Positions 16,713 through 24,909 of a DNA stretch of 64,000 bases are shown here, one piece after another. Source of the DNA: Chloroflexota bacterium (GTDB taxonomy: Bacteria; Chloroflexota; Anaerolineae; DTLA01); contig JADBJK010000073.1 of NCBI GenBank assembly GCA_014874485.1, forward strand, positions 1-64,000, written 5' to 3'. The translations under genes and the position numbers were made by a program. Under the pieces are notes generated by a model. It was not told the DNA's origin, searched no databases, and saw only the letters and a program-made list of their open reading frames with translations. Each line of letters opens with the position of its first letter. Position 1 is the stretch's first letter.

Positions 16713-17330
16713 TCACCCGACCTGCGAAATCTCGTCGGGGGTTCCGTCGTTGTACACGCCCTCGCGCCGAAGGACGACGCCCACCGTCTGCCACAGGATT
16801 TTCAGATCCAGCGCGTAGGACCAGTGATCCACGTACCAGACGTCGCGCTCAATGCGCTGGGGCCAGGTGAGTTGATTCCGGCCGTTGACCTGGGCCAGGC
16901 CGGTAACGCCCGGGGGCACGAGCAGGCGGCGGCGTTGGAAGTCGTTGTACTTCTCCACCTGGTAGGGCAGCGTGGGGCGCGGGCCGACCAGACTCATGTG
17001 GCCCGCCAGGATGTTGAAGAATTGCGGCAGTTCGTCCAGGCTGTACGCCCGCAGAAACCGGCCCACCCGCGTTACTCGTGGGTCGCGCTCGTTGGTGTGA
17101 TACCCCAGCGGGTGTTCGGTGGCGTTCTGCACCATCGTGCGGAACTTGAAGATGCGGAAGATGCGCCCGTCCTTGCCCACCCGCTCCTGCCGGAAGAAGA
17201 CCGGCCCAGGCGAGTCCAACTTGATGGCTGCCGCGATGGCGAGGAAGACCGGCGCTAGAAGCGCCAGCCCGATGACCGAGACCACGATGTCGGTCGCCCG
17301 CTTGAGGAACCGCTGGAATGCGATGCTCAT
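16713..17330 (-). CDS. Small monotopic phosphoglycosyltransferase (PglC/WcaJ catalytic domain)
   Basis: A 205-residue bacterial sugar transferase consisting only of the catalytic domain. It has one N-terminal re-entrant membrane segment ([20 protein letters not shown]). Conserved blocks are [35 protein letters not shown] (the catalytic Asp-Glu pair) and [13 protein letters not shown]. It transfers a phosphosugar from a UDP-sugar to a polyprenyl phosphate carrier at the inner face of the membrane. Its start overlaps the stop of the upstream secreted-protein gene by 4 bp (ATGA), so the two are translationally coupled. Confidence 0.9.
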   Translation of the reverse strand: MSIAFQRFLKRATDIVVSVIGLALLAPVFLAIAAAIKLDSPGPVFFRQERVGKDGRIFRIFKFRTMVQNATEHPLGYHTNERDPRVTRVGRFLRAYSLDELPQFFNILAGHMSLVGPRPTLPYQVEKYNDFQRRRLLVPPGVTGLAQVNGRNQLTWPQRIERDVWYVDHWSYALDLKILWQTVGVVLRREGVYNDGTPDEISQVG

Positions 17331-18748
17331 CTTCTGCAACCGTACTCCGCCACGCATCGAAATCCTTCGTAGGCGCTGGAATTGTCCGTGGCACTGTCCG
17401 GTTTGACCTGGTTCACGATGGCCACCAGTTTGTCGCCGGGTGCGCCTTCCACCACCACCGAGTACTGGGCGTTGTTCGCCAGGACGGCGTCGCTGTAGGT
17501 CCAGGGCCGTTCGGCCACCGACCGCCCCGGCGCCAGGGCATAGTTCTTGAGCCCTGCATTGGGCCATTCGGTGCCGGTGTTGAAGTCAAAGTAGCGTACC
17601 GTAACCGTCGCCGTCGCCTCACCCACGTTCTGGATGACGATGGGCGTGATGTAGCCGTAGTAGCCCTTGACCACGTTGGGCAGGAAGATGTACTGCGAGC
17701 CGTCGTTGAAGCCGTTGTAGGCCGAGCCGTCCTTGTGGTCCGCCAAGTTGCGGTTCTGGTTCACGACGGCCACCAGTTCGTCGCCCGGCTGCCCTCTCAC
17801 CACCACAGAGTACTGCTTGTTGGGCGGCAGCACGTCGTCGGGATAGGTCCACGGGCGTTCGGGCAGCGAGCGGCCCGGCTTGAGTTCGTAGTTCTTCTTG
17901 CCCGCCAGCGGGTAGTACGTGCCGTCAAACCCGTAGTACTCCACGTTGACGTAGGCGGTCGTCGCGCCCACGTTCTGGATGATGGCAGGCGTAATGTAGC
18001 CCGCGTAGCCCTTCACCATGTTGGGCAGGTACACGGTGGGCCCGCCCGCCGGGAAGCCGGAATAGGCCAGGTCGGTGTCGCGGCCGATCTGGTTCACCGC
18101 GCCCACGATGGACTGACCGGGCCCCGCCGTCGCCACCACCGCGTACTGCTTGTTGGTGGGCAGTTCGGAGTTGGGCGCGACGGCCGGGTCGTACTCATAA
18201 CTGACGTTGGGCGGGAGGACGATTTCCCGCCGGGCGCTGTCAATGCGGTTGCCCGTGTTGAAGTCAAAGAACTCAATGGTAACCTGGGCGTCCGTCTCGC
18301 CGCTGTTCTGGATGTAGAACGGCGTGTTGAAGCCGTAGTAGTTCTTGGTGATGTTGGGCAGGAACACCCGGCGCGTGCCGGGCTCCAGCGCGTTGTAGGC
18401 CATCTCGCGGCCGGTCGCCAGTTCGTTGACCACCCCGGCCAGCGGGCGCGTGCCGCGGATGACCATGGAATACATGCCGTCGGCCAGGTTCGGGTCGGGG
18501 TTGAGGTAGGGGCGGACGGCGCGGGCGCGCCCTGGCTCCAGTTGGAAAGTCTCGGTGGCCGTGGCGACGTGCCGCCCATCGGCCATGCGGTAGTAGTCCA
18601 CGTACACGGTGGCGGTGCTGTCGCCCATGTTCTGCACTACGACGGGCGAGCGCCAGACCATCCCCGGCGGGTAACTGCCCTGGCCCTGCGCCGCGATGGG
18701 GAGGATTAGGACGATCACAGCCACGGCGATGACCAGCGACTTTCTCAT
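17327..18748 (-). CDS. Secreted protein with four tandem beta-sandwich-like repeats
   Basis: A 473-residue protein with a signal peptide (MRKSLVIAVAVIVLILPIAA) and four repeats of about 105-110 residues. Repeat landmarks are VVVQNMGDSTATVYVDYY, FYIQNSGETDAQVTIEFF, AIIQNVGATTAYVNVEYY and IVIQNVGEATATVTVRYF. The last three repeats are preceded by FLPNITKNYYG-like motifs. The fold is probably Ig-like or a beta-sandwich; function is unknown. The 4-bp overlap with a phosphoglycosyltransferase gene suggests a surface-polymer role, for example as glycosylated substrate or polymer-binding protein (inference). The start was chosen for the signal peptide. Confidence 0.8.
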   Translation of the reverse strand: MRKSLVIAVAVIVLILPIAAQGQGSYPPGMVWRSPVVVQNMGDSTATVYVDYYRMADGRHVATATETFQLEPGRARAVRPYLNPDPNLADGMYSMVIRGTRPLAGVVNELATGREMAYNALEPGTRRVFLPNITKNYYGFNTPFYIQNSGETDAQVTIEFFDFNTGNRIDSARREIVLPPNVSYEYDPAVAPNSELPTNKQYAVVATAGPGQSIVGAVNQIGRDTDLAYSGFPAGGPTVYLPNMVKGYAGYITPAIIQNVGATTAYVNVEYYGFDGTYYPLAGKKNYELKPGRSLPERPWTYPDDVLPPNKQYSVVVRGQPGDELVAVVNQNRNLADHKDGSAYNGFNDGSQYIFLPNVVKGYYGYITPIVIQNVGEATATVTVRYFDFNTGTEWPNAGLKNYALAPGRSVAERPWTYSDAVLANNAQYSVVVEGAPGDKLVAIVNQVKPDSATDNSSAYEGFRCVAEYGCRR

Positions 18749-18793
18749 GACGCCCTCCTTGTGTGCGCCCCCCAATCTGCCCTCACGGCGCGC

Positions 18794-18822
18794 ATTATAG
18801 CGTGGTGTGCGGGAAATGGCAA
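18794..18822 (-). promoter_or_regulatory. Promoter of the four-repeat protein / phosphoglycosyltransferase operon
   Basis: Minus strand: TTGCCA (18822-18817), 17 bp, TATAAT (18799-18794). It lies 45 bp ahead of the start codon. Confidence 0.65.
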
Positions 18823-18947
18823 CTCGCACCGCTTGCGCGGGTTTCGCGATCCGAACACCCCGGCCCTGGACGCCCCAACGGGACATGAGGGCCGGCAATT
18901 GCCCCCGTACAGGCAACCAGCACGCCGCCCCAACAGCGCCGTGATGC

Positions 18948-19382
18948 CTACCATTCCGCGAGCGCTTCGGCCGGGGTACGTGTGGACACCACGCCCGATA
19001 ACCTCTCGCGCTGCTGCTTGTCCAGCGTAACCAGGGTGCTCCCAAACCGCGCCGAGACCGCAGCATACACGGCGTCGCTCCCGCGCAGCCGATGTTGGGC
19101 CGTCAAGTCCGCCGCCTGGTCCGCCAGAACCGAATCCAGGGGAACCCAGATGACGTGTGGCAGTTGCTTCAACGCCCGTGCGAACCGACAGGCAAGGGCG
19201 GGGTCTCTCTGGCCGCGACCGATGGCGGCGGCGACCTCGGGAAGGAGCAGTGTGGGGACCACAATCGGCTTCGCGTCGTCCTGCATCCGCTTCAGCAGAC
19301 GCTGGCTCTCCGCGTGCTCTGGCTCCCGCGGGTTGAACGCGCTGAGAAAGACGCTGGCATCCACGGTGTACATCGCGGCCAC
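18948..19382 (-). CDS. vapC: VapC-family PIN-domain toxin
   Basis: A 144-residue PIN-domain ribonuclease. Acidic residues expected in the active site are in TVDASVFLSAF (Asp near residue 8), LLPEVAAAI (Glu), RGSDAVYAAVSAR (Asp) and TLDKQQRERL (Asp). VapC toxins cleave tRNA or rRNA and are neutralised by the cognate antitoxin. It starts 9 bp after the antitoxin gene ends, the usual antitoxin-first order. Confidence 0.9.
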   Translation of the reverse strand: MAAMYTVDASVFLSAFNPREPEHAESQRLLKRMQDDAKPIVVPTLLLPEVAAAIGRGQRDPALACRFARALKQLPHVIWVPLDSVLADQAADLTAQHRLRGSDAVYAAVSARFGSTLVTLDKQQRERLSGVVSTRTPAEALAEW

Positions 19383-19391
19383 GTCGGTCTC

Positions 19392-19661
19392 CTAACGCCG
19401 CATTTCGGACAGGATTTCCGTCGCGGTCTGGTCCGATTGCCAGCCCTCGCCAATCGCCTGCCCCAGGGCGACCAGTTCTCTCCAGGCTGCGTCGCGCCGC
19501 TCCTGAACCGCCAGTTCATCGCCTTCGGCCTCGCCGAGCGGCAGGATGACGCCCACCGGTCTGCCGCGATAGGTGATGAGGTATCGGGCCCGGCGCTCGC
19601 GCACCGCGCGGACGATCTCCGATGCCCGCGCCTTCAGTTCACGCACCCCGATTTCTGGCAT
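19392..19661 (-). CDS. vapB: Phd/YefM-type antitoxin of the VapBC pair
   Basis: An 89-residue protein. The N-terminus MPEIGVRELKARASEIVRAV is the classical Phd/YefM DNA-binding motif, followed by YLITYRGRPVGVILPL. The C-terminal half is charged and presumably binds the toxin. The start at 19661 has GGGAG 6 bp upstream; an in-frame ATG at 19685 is the alternative. Antitoxins of this kind repress their own promoter. Confidence 0.88.
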   Translation of the reverse strand: MPEIGVRELKARASEIVRAVRERRARYLITYRGRPVGVILPLGEAEGDELAVQERRDAAWRELVALGQAIGEGWQSDQTATEILSEMRR

Positions 19662-19697
19662 GGCGCTCTCCCGAAAAGTGGTCATCTCAGTAACTAC

Positions 19698-19726
19698 ATC
19701 GTACACCATCGGGCGCATCTTGTCAA
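19698..19726 (-). promoter_or_regulatory. Promoter of vapBC
   Basis: Minus strand: TTGACA (19726-19721), 17 bp, TACGAT (19703-19698), about 40 bp ahead of the antitoxin start. Confidence 0.6.
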
Positions 19727-19794
19727 GACGCCGTGGGCGCGGCGGATGACGCACCTGCGAGGTGCGCCGCATGGGCATGAGGGGGCTCTCGCCG

Positions 19795-20140
19795 TCATTC
19801 GGAGCGAAGCGAGGCATCTCGCACCCCAAGGATTGCTTCGGGGCTCCGCCCCTCGCAATGACAACTTGTGCCTGTCATTGCGAGCGAAGCGAAGCAATCT
19901 CACGCTCCATCTGTCATGCTGAGCGTAGCGAAGCATCTTGGTTGGGAGATTCTTCGCGGCTTCGCCGCTCAGAATGACAGTTTAGCGGGATTGCTTCGGG
20001 GCTTCGCCCCTCGCAATGACAACTTGTGCCTGTCATTGCGAGCGAAGCGAAGCAATCTCACGCTCCATTTGTCATGCTGAGCGTAGCGAAGCATCTTGGT
20101 TGGGAGATTCTTCGCGGCTTCGCCGCTCAGAATGACAGGG
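19795..20140. repeat. Tandemly duplicated family A repeat
   Basis: About two near-identical copies with a 158-bp period (about 19829-19986 and 19987-20140), differing at a few positions (for example gctccgcccc against gcttcgcccc). Each copy runs from ggattgcttcggggct through caatgacaacttgtgcctg to cgccgctcagaatgaca. No gene is seen. Confidence 0.85.
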
Positions 20141-20162
20141 GCATACGGACCGAGCCGCACCG

Positions 20163-21431
20163 CTACCGAATCACCTCCACCCCGCCCATATACGGGCGCA
20201 GGACTTCGGGGACGACGATGGAGCCGTCGGCCTGCTGGTAGTTCTCCATCACGGCGATCATCACGCGGGGCAGCGCCAGCCCGGACCCGTTGAGCGTGTG
20301 CACGTATTCGGGCTTCGCGCCTGGCTCCCGACGGAAGCGGATATTGGCCCGCCGCGCCTGGAAGTCCAGGAAGTTGGAGCAGGAGGAGACCTCCAGCCAT
20401 TCGCCGCAGCCCGGCGCCCACATCTCCACGTCGTACTTGACGGCGGCAGTGAAGGACAAATCCCCCGTGCACATCTGCACCACGCGGTGCGGGATGCCCA
20501 GTCGGCGGCACACGTCCTCGGCGTTGTCAATCAGGGTCTCCAGTTCCTGCATGGACGTTTCGGGCGCGACGATTTTCACCATCTCCACCTTGTCAAACTG
20601 GTGGCCGCGCTTGATGCCGCGCACATCCCGGCCCGCGCTCATCTTCTCGCGCCGCCAGCACGGCGTGTACGCCACGTAGTACAGCGGCAGGGTGCCCGGC
20701 TCCAGTATCTCCTCGCGGTGCAGGTTGGTTACGGGCACCTCGGCGGTGGGCACCCACCACAAGTCGTCCTCCACGTCGTGGTACAGGTTCTCGCCGAACT
20801 TGGGCAGTTGCCCCGTGCCCCACAGGCACTTCTCGTTGACCACGAAGGGCGGATACACCTCGGTGTAGCCGTGCTCGTTCACGTGCAGGTCCAGCATCCA
20901 GGCGATGAGCGCACGCTGGAGTCGGGCCCCTAGCCCCTTGAGGACGTAGAAGCGGGTCCCGGCGATCTTCACGCCGCGCTCAAAATCCAGGATGCCCAGC
21001 GCCGGCCCCAGGTCCCAGTGGGGCAGCGGCTGGAAGTCAAACCGGCGCGGCTCGCCCACGGTGCGGACGATGACGTTGTGCGTCTCGTCCGGCCCGACGG
21101 GGACGCCCGGCGCGGGCATGTTGGGCACCTCGTACAGCGCCGCCGTCAGCCGCTCGTCCACGGCCTTCAGTTCGGCCTCCAGGTCTTTGATCTGGTCGCC
21201 CACTTGGCGCATCTCGGCCACGAGACGCTCGCGCTCGGCGGCGTCTTTGATGCGCGGGACCTCCTTGGACACAGCGTTGCGCCGCGCCCGTAGGCTTTCC
21301 ACAGCCTGCAGGAGTTCACGCCGCCGCCGATCCAGTTGCAGGATTTCGTCAATGGGCGCGGTGGTGTTCAGGTCCACCAGCGCCTTCTTCACCTCGTCGG
21401 CATGTTCGCGTATGAAGTTCAGGTCCAGCAT
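20163..21431 (-). CDS. serS: Seryl-tRNA synthetase
   Basis: A 422-residue class II synthetase. The N-terminal coiled-coil arm occupies about residues 25-100 ([20 protein letters not shown]). Motif 2 lies in [20 protein letters not shown] and motif 3 in [20 protein letters not shown]. It charges tRNA-Ser. The start ATG at 21431 ([10 protein letters not shown]) matches the family. The gene is preceded by a T-box leader and its own promoter and appears monocistronic. Confidence 0.97.
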   Translation of the reverse strand: MLDLNFIREHADEVKKALVDLNTTAPIDEILQLDRRRRELLQAVESLRARRNAVSKEVPRIKDAAERERLVAEMRQVGDQIKDLEAELKAVDERLTAALYEVPNMPAPGVPVGPDETHNVIVRTVGEPRRFDFQPLPHWDLGPALGILDFERGVKIAGTRFYVLKGLGARLQRALIAWMLDLHVNEHGYTEVYPPFVVNEKCLWGTGQLPKFGENLYHDVEDDLWWVPTAEVPVTNLHREEILEPGTLPLYYVAYTPCWRREKMSAGRDVRGIKRGHQFDKVEMVKIVAPETSMQELETLIDNAEDVCRRLGIPHRVVQMCTGDLSFTAAVKYDVEMWAPGCGEWLEVSSCSNFLDFQARRANIRFRREPGAKPEYVHTLNGSGLALPRVMIAVMENYQQADGSIVVPEVLRPYMGGVEVIR

Positions 21432-21494
21432 CGCTTCCTCCTTGTGGCGCAGATTCTCCCGTTGCGCGCGCCCCGCGGACGCGGCCCGGAAACG

Positions 21495-21525
21495 AAAAAG
21501 GCCCCCATCCGAAAGGACGGGAGCC
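21495..21525 (-). terminator. T-box-controlled terminator
   Basis: On the minus strand GGCTCCCGTCC and GGATGGGGGCC form an imperfect hairpin around TTTC, followed by TTTTT. It overlaps the region that would pair with the T-box in the antiterminator. serS starts about 65 bp downstream. Confidence 0.85.
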
Positions 21526-21763
21526 ATGGCTACCGTGTTGCCACCTTCCTGCGCCTGCCCCTCGCGGGACAGACCTCAGTGGGTCGGTGTGCGCCCGACC
21601 CGGCCCTGTAACGGGGGCGACCGGCCCGGCATACTCCGGGCGGATTGTCCCGCCCGTTTCCGCCTGCGACTCCGGAGGGCTGTTCGGCCGGTACGCGCTG
21701 CCGCCTTCCACCCGCGGCGGCTCTCTGGAAGCCGTGCTCCGGCCTACTCGTCTCCATCACCGT
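21495..21763 (-). promoter_or_regulatory. T-box riboswitch upstream of serS
   Basis: The minus-strand leader shows T-box landmarks in order: GATGGAGACGAGTAG near the 5' end, an AGAGAGCC element, then GGGTGGAAGGCGG, a specifier region GAACAGCCCTCCGGAGTCGC, and the T-box sequence AGGTGGCAACACGG at about 21546-21533. It is followed directly by a terminator hairpin. Both AGC (21681-21679) and TCC (21676-21674) in the specifier region are serine codons; AGC fits the usual position better. Uncharged tRNA-Ser would favour antitermination and serS expression. Confidence 0.85.
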
Positions 21764-21858
21764 CGTTGATATGCCGATGTTCACCGCAGAGACCACGGAG
21801 AGCGCAGACTGTGTCCCCCGCATCTCGGCGGCGCGTGGCTTCGCACGCGTGTGGAAGC

Positions 21859-21887
21859 ATTATGGCGCGAACGTGCGCGTGTGTCAA
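21859..21887 (-). promoter_or_regulatory. Promoter of the T-box-serS transcript
   Basis: Minus strand: TTGACA (21887-21882), 17 bp, CATAAT (21864-21859). A short family B repeat piece (about 21780-21810) lies between it and the T-box. Confidence 0.6.
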
Positions 21888-21954
21888 ATCGGGTAACGCG
21901 GGCACGGTTTCGCCTTCCGTTGACAGACCCCACGAGCACCATCCGATGCTGTCT

Positions 21955-22195
21955 ACGAGGAGCGCAGCGCCCGTAGGGACAATTCATGAATTGTCCCTAC
22001 TGAGGCGCGAAGCCGCGAAGAATCTCGTCAACGAGATGCTTCGCTTCGCTGATGCTTCGCTTCGCTGATGCTTCGCTTCGCTGATGCTTCGCTTCGCTCA
22101 GCATGACAAATGGAGCGTGGGATTGCTTCGCTTCGCTCGCAATGACAAATGAGGTGTCATTGCGAGGGGCGCAGCCCCGAAGCAACCCCGAACGT
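21955..22195. repeat. Family A repeat with four 16-bp tandem units
   Basis: It contains the 26-bp palindrome (about 21974-21999). At 22035-22098 there are four perfect tandem copies of gatgcttcgcttcgct, apparently an expansion of the family A module. It continues to tgcgaggggcgcagccccgaag. No gene is seen. Confidence 0.85.
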
Positions 22196-22219
22196 GCAGT
22201 GGCCCTGCCGCGGCCCCCG

Positions 22220-23497
22220 CTACGAGCCTCTGGCCGAGGCGGCGCCGGGCGATGCCGCCCACGGGACGTAGATTTCCCACCGCTCGCGGAAATACGGGCG
22301 CTGGCGGATGAAGGCTTCCGCCTGGCGGGCTACGACGCGCTCGGTGTCCTCCACGGACATCCCCTGCGTCTCCTGCAGGAAGGCCAGTTGCCGGGCGCAG
22401 CACAGGGGGATAAGCGACTCCACCACGCGGTCGGGGTCGGCCTCGCCCTTGTTGTACACCACGATGAAGTCGTACACGCACCGCGCCCACAGGTCGTCGG
22501 GGAAGCGAAACCCCTCCACCGGCTGGTTGAGGACGTCGCGAATCTCGTCGGCATGTTCCGCCGTGAGGGCCACCTGCCACAGGCGGCGGTGGCGCTTGGA
22601 TGCCTGGCGGAACCGTTCGCCCAGGTACTCGTGGGTCAGGATGCCCTGCATCGGTGGCTCCAGTGGCGCTTCGCCCACCACGGGCACAGGCTGAACCTCC
22701 GGGAACGCCAGCCATGTCTTGCGAAAGATGTAGGCCATGCGGAACAGTGTGCCCACCATCTGCGAGAAGGCCTGGTCGGTGGTGGTGGACGGTTCGCGCG
22801 ACTCGTGCTTGCGGGTGCCCAGCGCGACCTGGCCGATGCGTCGCCCCTCCTGGATGGCGACGGCGGTCATCCAGACGCCCACACCGGCACGCGCCACCTC
22901 GGTCTCCCACACGTCCTTGTCGGCGAAGTGGCCCGCCAGTTCGCCCGACACGCCGAAGACGTCGGCGGTGGGCTGGCGGACGTCGCGCCCCAGCAGCGCG
23001 CGCAGCAGGGGATAGGCGATGAGGTCTGTGGGGCCGCTCTCGGTGCGCGGATACGTGTAGTAGGGCGTGAGGTACTCGTAATCGCCCGAAAGGACGGGAT
23101 CGGCGAGGGCGCGCACCCACCGGGGCGGCATCCCCTTCAGGTCGCCGTCCAGGATGATGCAGGCGTCGGCCTCCAGCGCCGTCGCGATCTGGAATATGGC
23201 GCGCACCGCGCTGCCCCGCCCGGTAACGCCGTGGTAGCCGGTTACGATGCGCTTCACGGTGTCGGGCATCGGCGGGGCCGAAGCCGCTGCCACCGTGTCG
23301 TCGGTGGAGCCGCCGTCGGCCACCACGAGCACCGTGCGCAGGTCCGGGTAGTGGGCCGCGAGGCCCATCGCCACCTGCTGCACGAGGGCGGCGATGGTCT
23401 TGGCGTTGCGGTAGGCAGGGATGCCCGCGACCAGATCGGCCCGGCCGATCTGCCGGATGCGCCGCTTGGCATCGGCCCTGAGGGCTGTCTCAAACAT
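22220..23497 (-). CDS. GT-A glycosyltransferase, candidate glucosyl- or mannosylglycerate synthase
   Basis: A 425-residue cytoplasmic enzyme without membrane helices. The nucleotide-sugar site begins DLVAGIPAYRNAKTIAALVQ, with ADGGSTDD at 60-67, GRGSAV at 93-98 and the DGD metal motif at 117-119 (IILDGDLKGMPPRWV). The C-terminal 200 residues are mostly helical. The overall pattern recalls glucosylglycerate/mannosylglycerate synthase-type enzymes. A glycerate kinase gene lies directly upstream, 28 bp away, which supports glycerate as acceptor (inference). Glucosylglycerate and mannosylglycerate are osmolytes or thermolytes. The start ATG has GAGGAGGAA upstream. Confidence 0.65.
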   Translation of the reverse strand: MFETALRADAKRRIRQIGRADLVAGIPAYRNAKTIAALVQQVAMGLAAHYPDLRTVLVVADGGSTDDTVAAASAPPMPDTVKRIVTGYHGVTGRGSAVRAIFQIATALEADACIILDGDLKGMPPRWVRALADPVLSGDYEYLTPYYTYPRTESGPTDLIAYPLLRALLGRDVRQPTADVFGVSGELAGHFADKDVWETEVARAGVGVWMTAVAIQEGRRIGQVALGTRKHESREPSTTTDQAFSQMVGTLFRMAYIFRKTWLAFPEVQPVPVVGEAPLEPPMQGILTHEYLGERFRQASKRHRRLWQVALTAEHADEIRDVLNQPVEGFRFPDDLWARCVYDFIVVYNKGEADPDRVVESLIPLCCARQLAFLQETQGMSVEDTERVVARQAEAFIRQRPYFRERWEIYVPWAASPGAASARGS

Positions 23498-23525
23498 GAC
23501 GGTTCCTCCTCAGCGCATCGGGTAT

Positions 23526-24908
23526 CTACCCCACGAAGAGAAACGCCAAATCGTTGACGTTCGTTCCCGTGGGGCCAGTGATCACGCGATCTCCCAGAGC
23601 CTGGAAGAAATGGTACGAGTCGTTGTTGTCCAGGTAATCCCTGGCGGCGAGGCCGGCAGCGCGAGCGCGCGCCACCGTCTCGCCGGTCGCAAATCCGCCC
23701 GCAGCGTCGGTGGGGCCATCGCCGCCGTCGGTCGCCAGCGTGGCCAGCGCCACGTCGCGCCACCCCTCCAGCGCGATGGCCGCTGCCAGCGCCAGTTCCT
23801 GGTTGCGCCCGCCCAGCCCCGCGCCGGTTACGGTTACCGTGGTCTCGCCGCCGGCGACGATGCAGGCAGGTGGCGCGACCGGATTGCCGCTGTGGGCGCA
23901 TTCCTTGGCGATTGCGGCCAGGGCGCGCGCCACATGGCGGGCCTCGCCCTCCAAATACGTGGTCAGCAGGAGCGTGTTGTATCCCCTGTTCCGTGCCTCG
24001 GCCACCGCGGCTGCCGCGGCGATCTCGTTGCTGCCGATGACGACGTTGTGCACATTCTGAAACGCCGGGTCGCCCTCCTTCGGCGTCTCTGGGATTGCGC
24101 CCGCCATCCCTGCCTGCAGGCGGCCCCGGATGTTGGGGTTGAGACCGCGGATGAGGTTGTAGCGTTCCAGGATGCGCCAGGCGTCCTCAAACGTGGTGGG
24201 GTCGGGCACGGTCGGGCCGGAAGCGACCACATCCAGCGGGCTGCCCACCACGTCGGAGAGGATGAGCGAGAGCACGGTCGCCGGATGGGCCAGCCGGGCC
24301 AGTTGCCCGCCCTTGACAAGCGACAGGTGCTTGCGCACGCAGTTGATCTCGTTGATGGTGGCGCCGGATTTCAAGAGCGCCTGGGTCAGTTCTTGCAGGT
24401 CGGCCAGTCGGATGCCGCTGGCAGGCAGGGTCAGGAGCGCCGACCCGCCGCCGGAGAACAGGGCGATGACCAGGTCGCGCGGCCCCAGCGGCTCCAGCAG
24501 GTCGGCGATGCGCTGCGCACCTTGCAGCCCCGCTTCGTCGGGGGTCGGGTGGCTGGCCTCCACGATCTGGATGCGGCGGCCTTTGTGCCGGGGCACCTGG
24601 CCTCGCTTGGCGATCACAAGCCCCTCGGAGATGCGGTCGCCGAGCATTTCCTCCACCGCCTCTGCCATGGATGGCGTGGCCTTGCCCGCCCCCACCACCA
24701 CGATCTTGCGATAGCGGCCCAGATCGTAGACCTTGCCCTGCACGTGAAGAGCGTCGGCGGCGAGGCTGAGCACGCTGCGGATGGCGAGGCGCGGGTTCAC
24801 CGCATCCAGCGCCGCCCGCATCAACGCAGCCGCATCCTCGCGGTGGCGAGTCTCCACGGGGTTTTCCGCAATGTTGCGCACGAATCCAAACGGCTCTGCC
24901 ACGTCCAC
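23526..24908 (-). CDS. Glycerate 2-kinase, type II (DUF4147/MOFRL family)
   Basis: A 460-residue enzyme. The N-terminal domain contains RKIVVVGAGKATPSMAEAVE and LVIALFSGGGSALLTLP. The C-terminal MOFRL domain contains VAGGETTVTVTGAGLGGRNQ and ATDGGDGPTDAAGG. Family members phosphorylate D-glycerate to 2-phosphoglycerate. The start is a GTG one base after the stop of the upstream lipoprotein gene; a second GTG two codons later is possible. Pairing with the glycosyltransferase suggests control of a glycerate pool. Confidence 0.88.
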   Translation of the reverse strand: MDVAEPFGFVRNIAENPVETRHREDAAALMRAALDAVNPRLAIRSVLSLAADALHVQGKVYDLGRYRKIVVVGAGKATPSMAEAVEEMLGDRISEGLVIAKRGQVPRHKGRRIQIVEASHPTPDEAGLQGAQRIADLLEPLGPRDLVIALFSGGGSALLTLPASGIRLADLQELTQALLKSGATINEINCVRKHLSLVKGGQLARLAHPATVLSLILSDVVGSPLDVVASGPTVPDPTTFEDAWRILERYNLIRGLNPNIRGRLQAGMAGAIPETPKEGDPAFQNVHNVVIGSNEIAAAAAVAEARNRGYNTLLLTTYLEGEARHVARALAAIAKECAHSGNPVAPPACIVAGGETTVTVTGAGLGGRNQELALAAAIALEGWRDVALATLATDGGDGPTDAAGGFATGETVARARAAGLAARDYLDNNDSYHFFQALGDRVITGPTGTNVNDLAFLFVG

Positions 24909-24909
24909 C

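Noticed and set aside
22035-22098. Possible CRISPR array (regular short repeats)
   Set aside because: The units are directly adjacent with no spacers, and no cas gene is present.
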